Source: Bordetella parapertussis
GTDB lineage: Bacteria; Pseudomonadota; Gammaproteobacteria; Burkholderiales; JACQAP01
DNA length: 64,000 nt
Assembly: GCA_945900965.1 (NCBI GenBank)
Contig: CAMDKM010000016.1
Location: forward strand, 1-64,000
Reading direction: 5' to 3'
Shown: positions 63,920 to 64,000 of the stretch, one piece after another
Layout: each line of letters starts with the position of its first letter
Position numbering within the stretch: position 1 is the first letter of the stretch
Notes under the pieces: model-generated
Databases searched by the model: none
What the model saw: the letters and a program-made list of their open reading frames with translations, nothing else
Told to the model about the DNA's origin: nothing
Translations under genes and position numbers: made by a program

Positions 63920-64000
63920 GTGATCTACGAATTACGCATCTACCACGCCTGTCCTGGAAAACTGCCGGCGCTTAATGCCCGTTTCTCGAACCACACCCTG
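63920..64000 (+). CDS. NIPSNAP-family protein (partial, 3' end beyond the window)
   Basis: Only 27 codons are present from a GTG at 63920, with GAGGAG upstream. [27 protein letters not shown] matches the first strand and helix of NIPSNAP/dimeric alpha-beta-barrel proteins. Function cannot be judged from this fragment. Confidence 0.75.
   Translation, partial: MIYELRIYHACPGKLPALNARFSNHTL

Overview
The window reads as a chromosomal segment of a Betaproteobacterium (GC-rich). Evidence is the gene order ribF-ileS-lspA-ispH, murJ divergent from rpsT, argD-argF-argG, the sulfite reductase-DUF934-cysH-cysD-cysN-cobA sulfur operon, and a pilE-fimT-pilV-pilW-pilX-pilY1 type IV pilus cluster. Frequent dRS3-like inverted repeats (ATTCCCGC...GCGGGAAT), known from Neisseria and other Betaproteobacteria, point the same way. 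I cannot name the genus. No phage, plasmid, CRISPR array or complete insertion sequence is visible.

Layout. 1-5450 (minus): urea ABC transporter urtA-urtB-urtC-urtD-urtE (urtE cut by the left edge). It lies behind a consensus sigma-54 promoter with upstream NtrC-type sites, and a terminator-like hairpin separates urtA from urtB. 5800-14570 (plus): an SOS mutagenesis region with lexA under its own LexA box, a hotdog thioesterase, a SANT/HTH-like protein, imuA, imuB and dnaE2 (imuC). An oppositely oriented RelE/ParE-type toxin-antitoxin pair sits between imuB and dnaE2. 14900-17080: a NarL-type two-component pair split by a 105 bp MITE-like element. 17300-33000: a loose assembly of accessory metabolic genes, including a BT1-type transporter, class II aldolase, split chromate transporter, Sel1 protein, YceH, ketopantoate reductase-like enzyme, 3-hydroxybenzoate 6-hydroxylase-like monooxygenase, an enolase-superfamily enzyme, a universal stress protein, tRNA-Thr(CGU), a PPC-domain secreted protein and an enoyl-CoA hydratase. 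A cysteine-free Fur-family regulator closes this stretch.

33850-41790 (plus): the minor pilin/PilY1 operon, ending with a small secreted protein overlapping pilY1. 41835-47053 (minus): housekeeping ispH, lspA, ileS, ribF. 47290-54506 (minus): assimilatory sulfate reduction (tauE-type exporter, sulfite reductase, DUF934, APS reductase, CysD, CysN) plus siroheme genes cobA and cbiX, diverging from a CysB-type regulator across a perfect 17 bp palindrome. 55618-62404: murJ, rpsT, argD, argF, a MORN-repeat protein, argG and yajQ. 62522-64000: a glutamine amidotransferase, a retropepsin-like protease and the start of a NIPSNAP-family gene.

How the genes work together: the urt genes import urea under nitrogen control. 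LexA, ImuA, ImuB and DnaE2 form a damage-inducible translesion polymerase system. CysD/CysN make APS, CysH reduces it to sulfite, the siroheme reductase makes sulfide, and CobA/CbiX help make siroheme; a precorrin-2 dehydrogenase is not in the window.

The most unusual structure I see is the spread of short word-like tandem and inverted repeats in intergenic DNA, two of which also lie in frame inside the dnaE2 coding sequence. I did not find a convincing wholly new multigene system.
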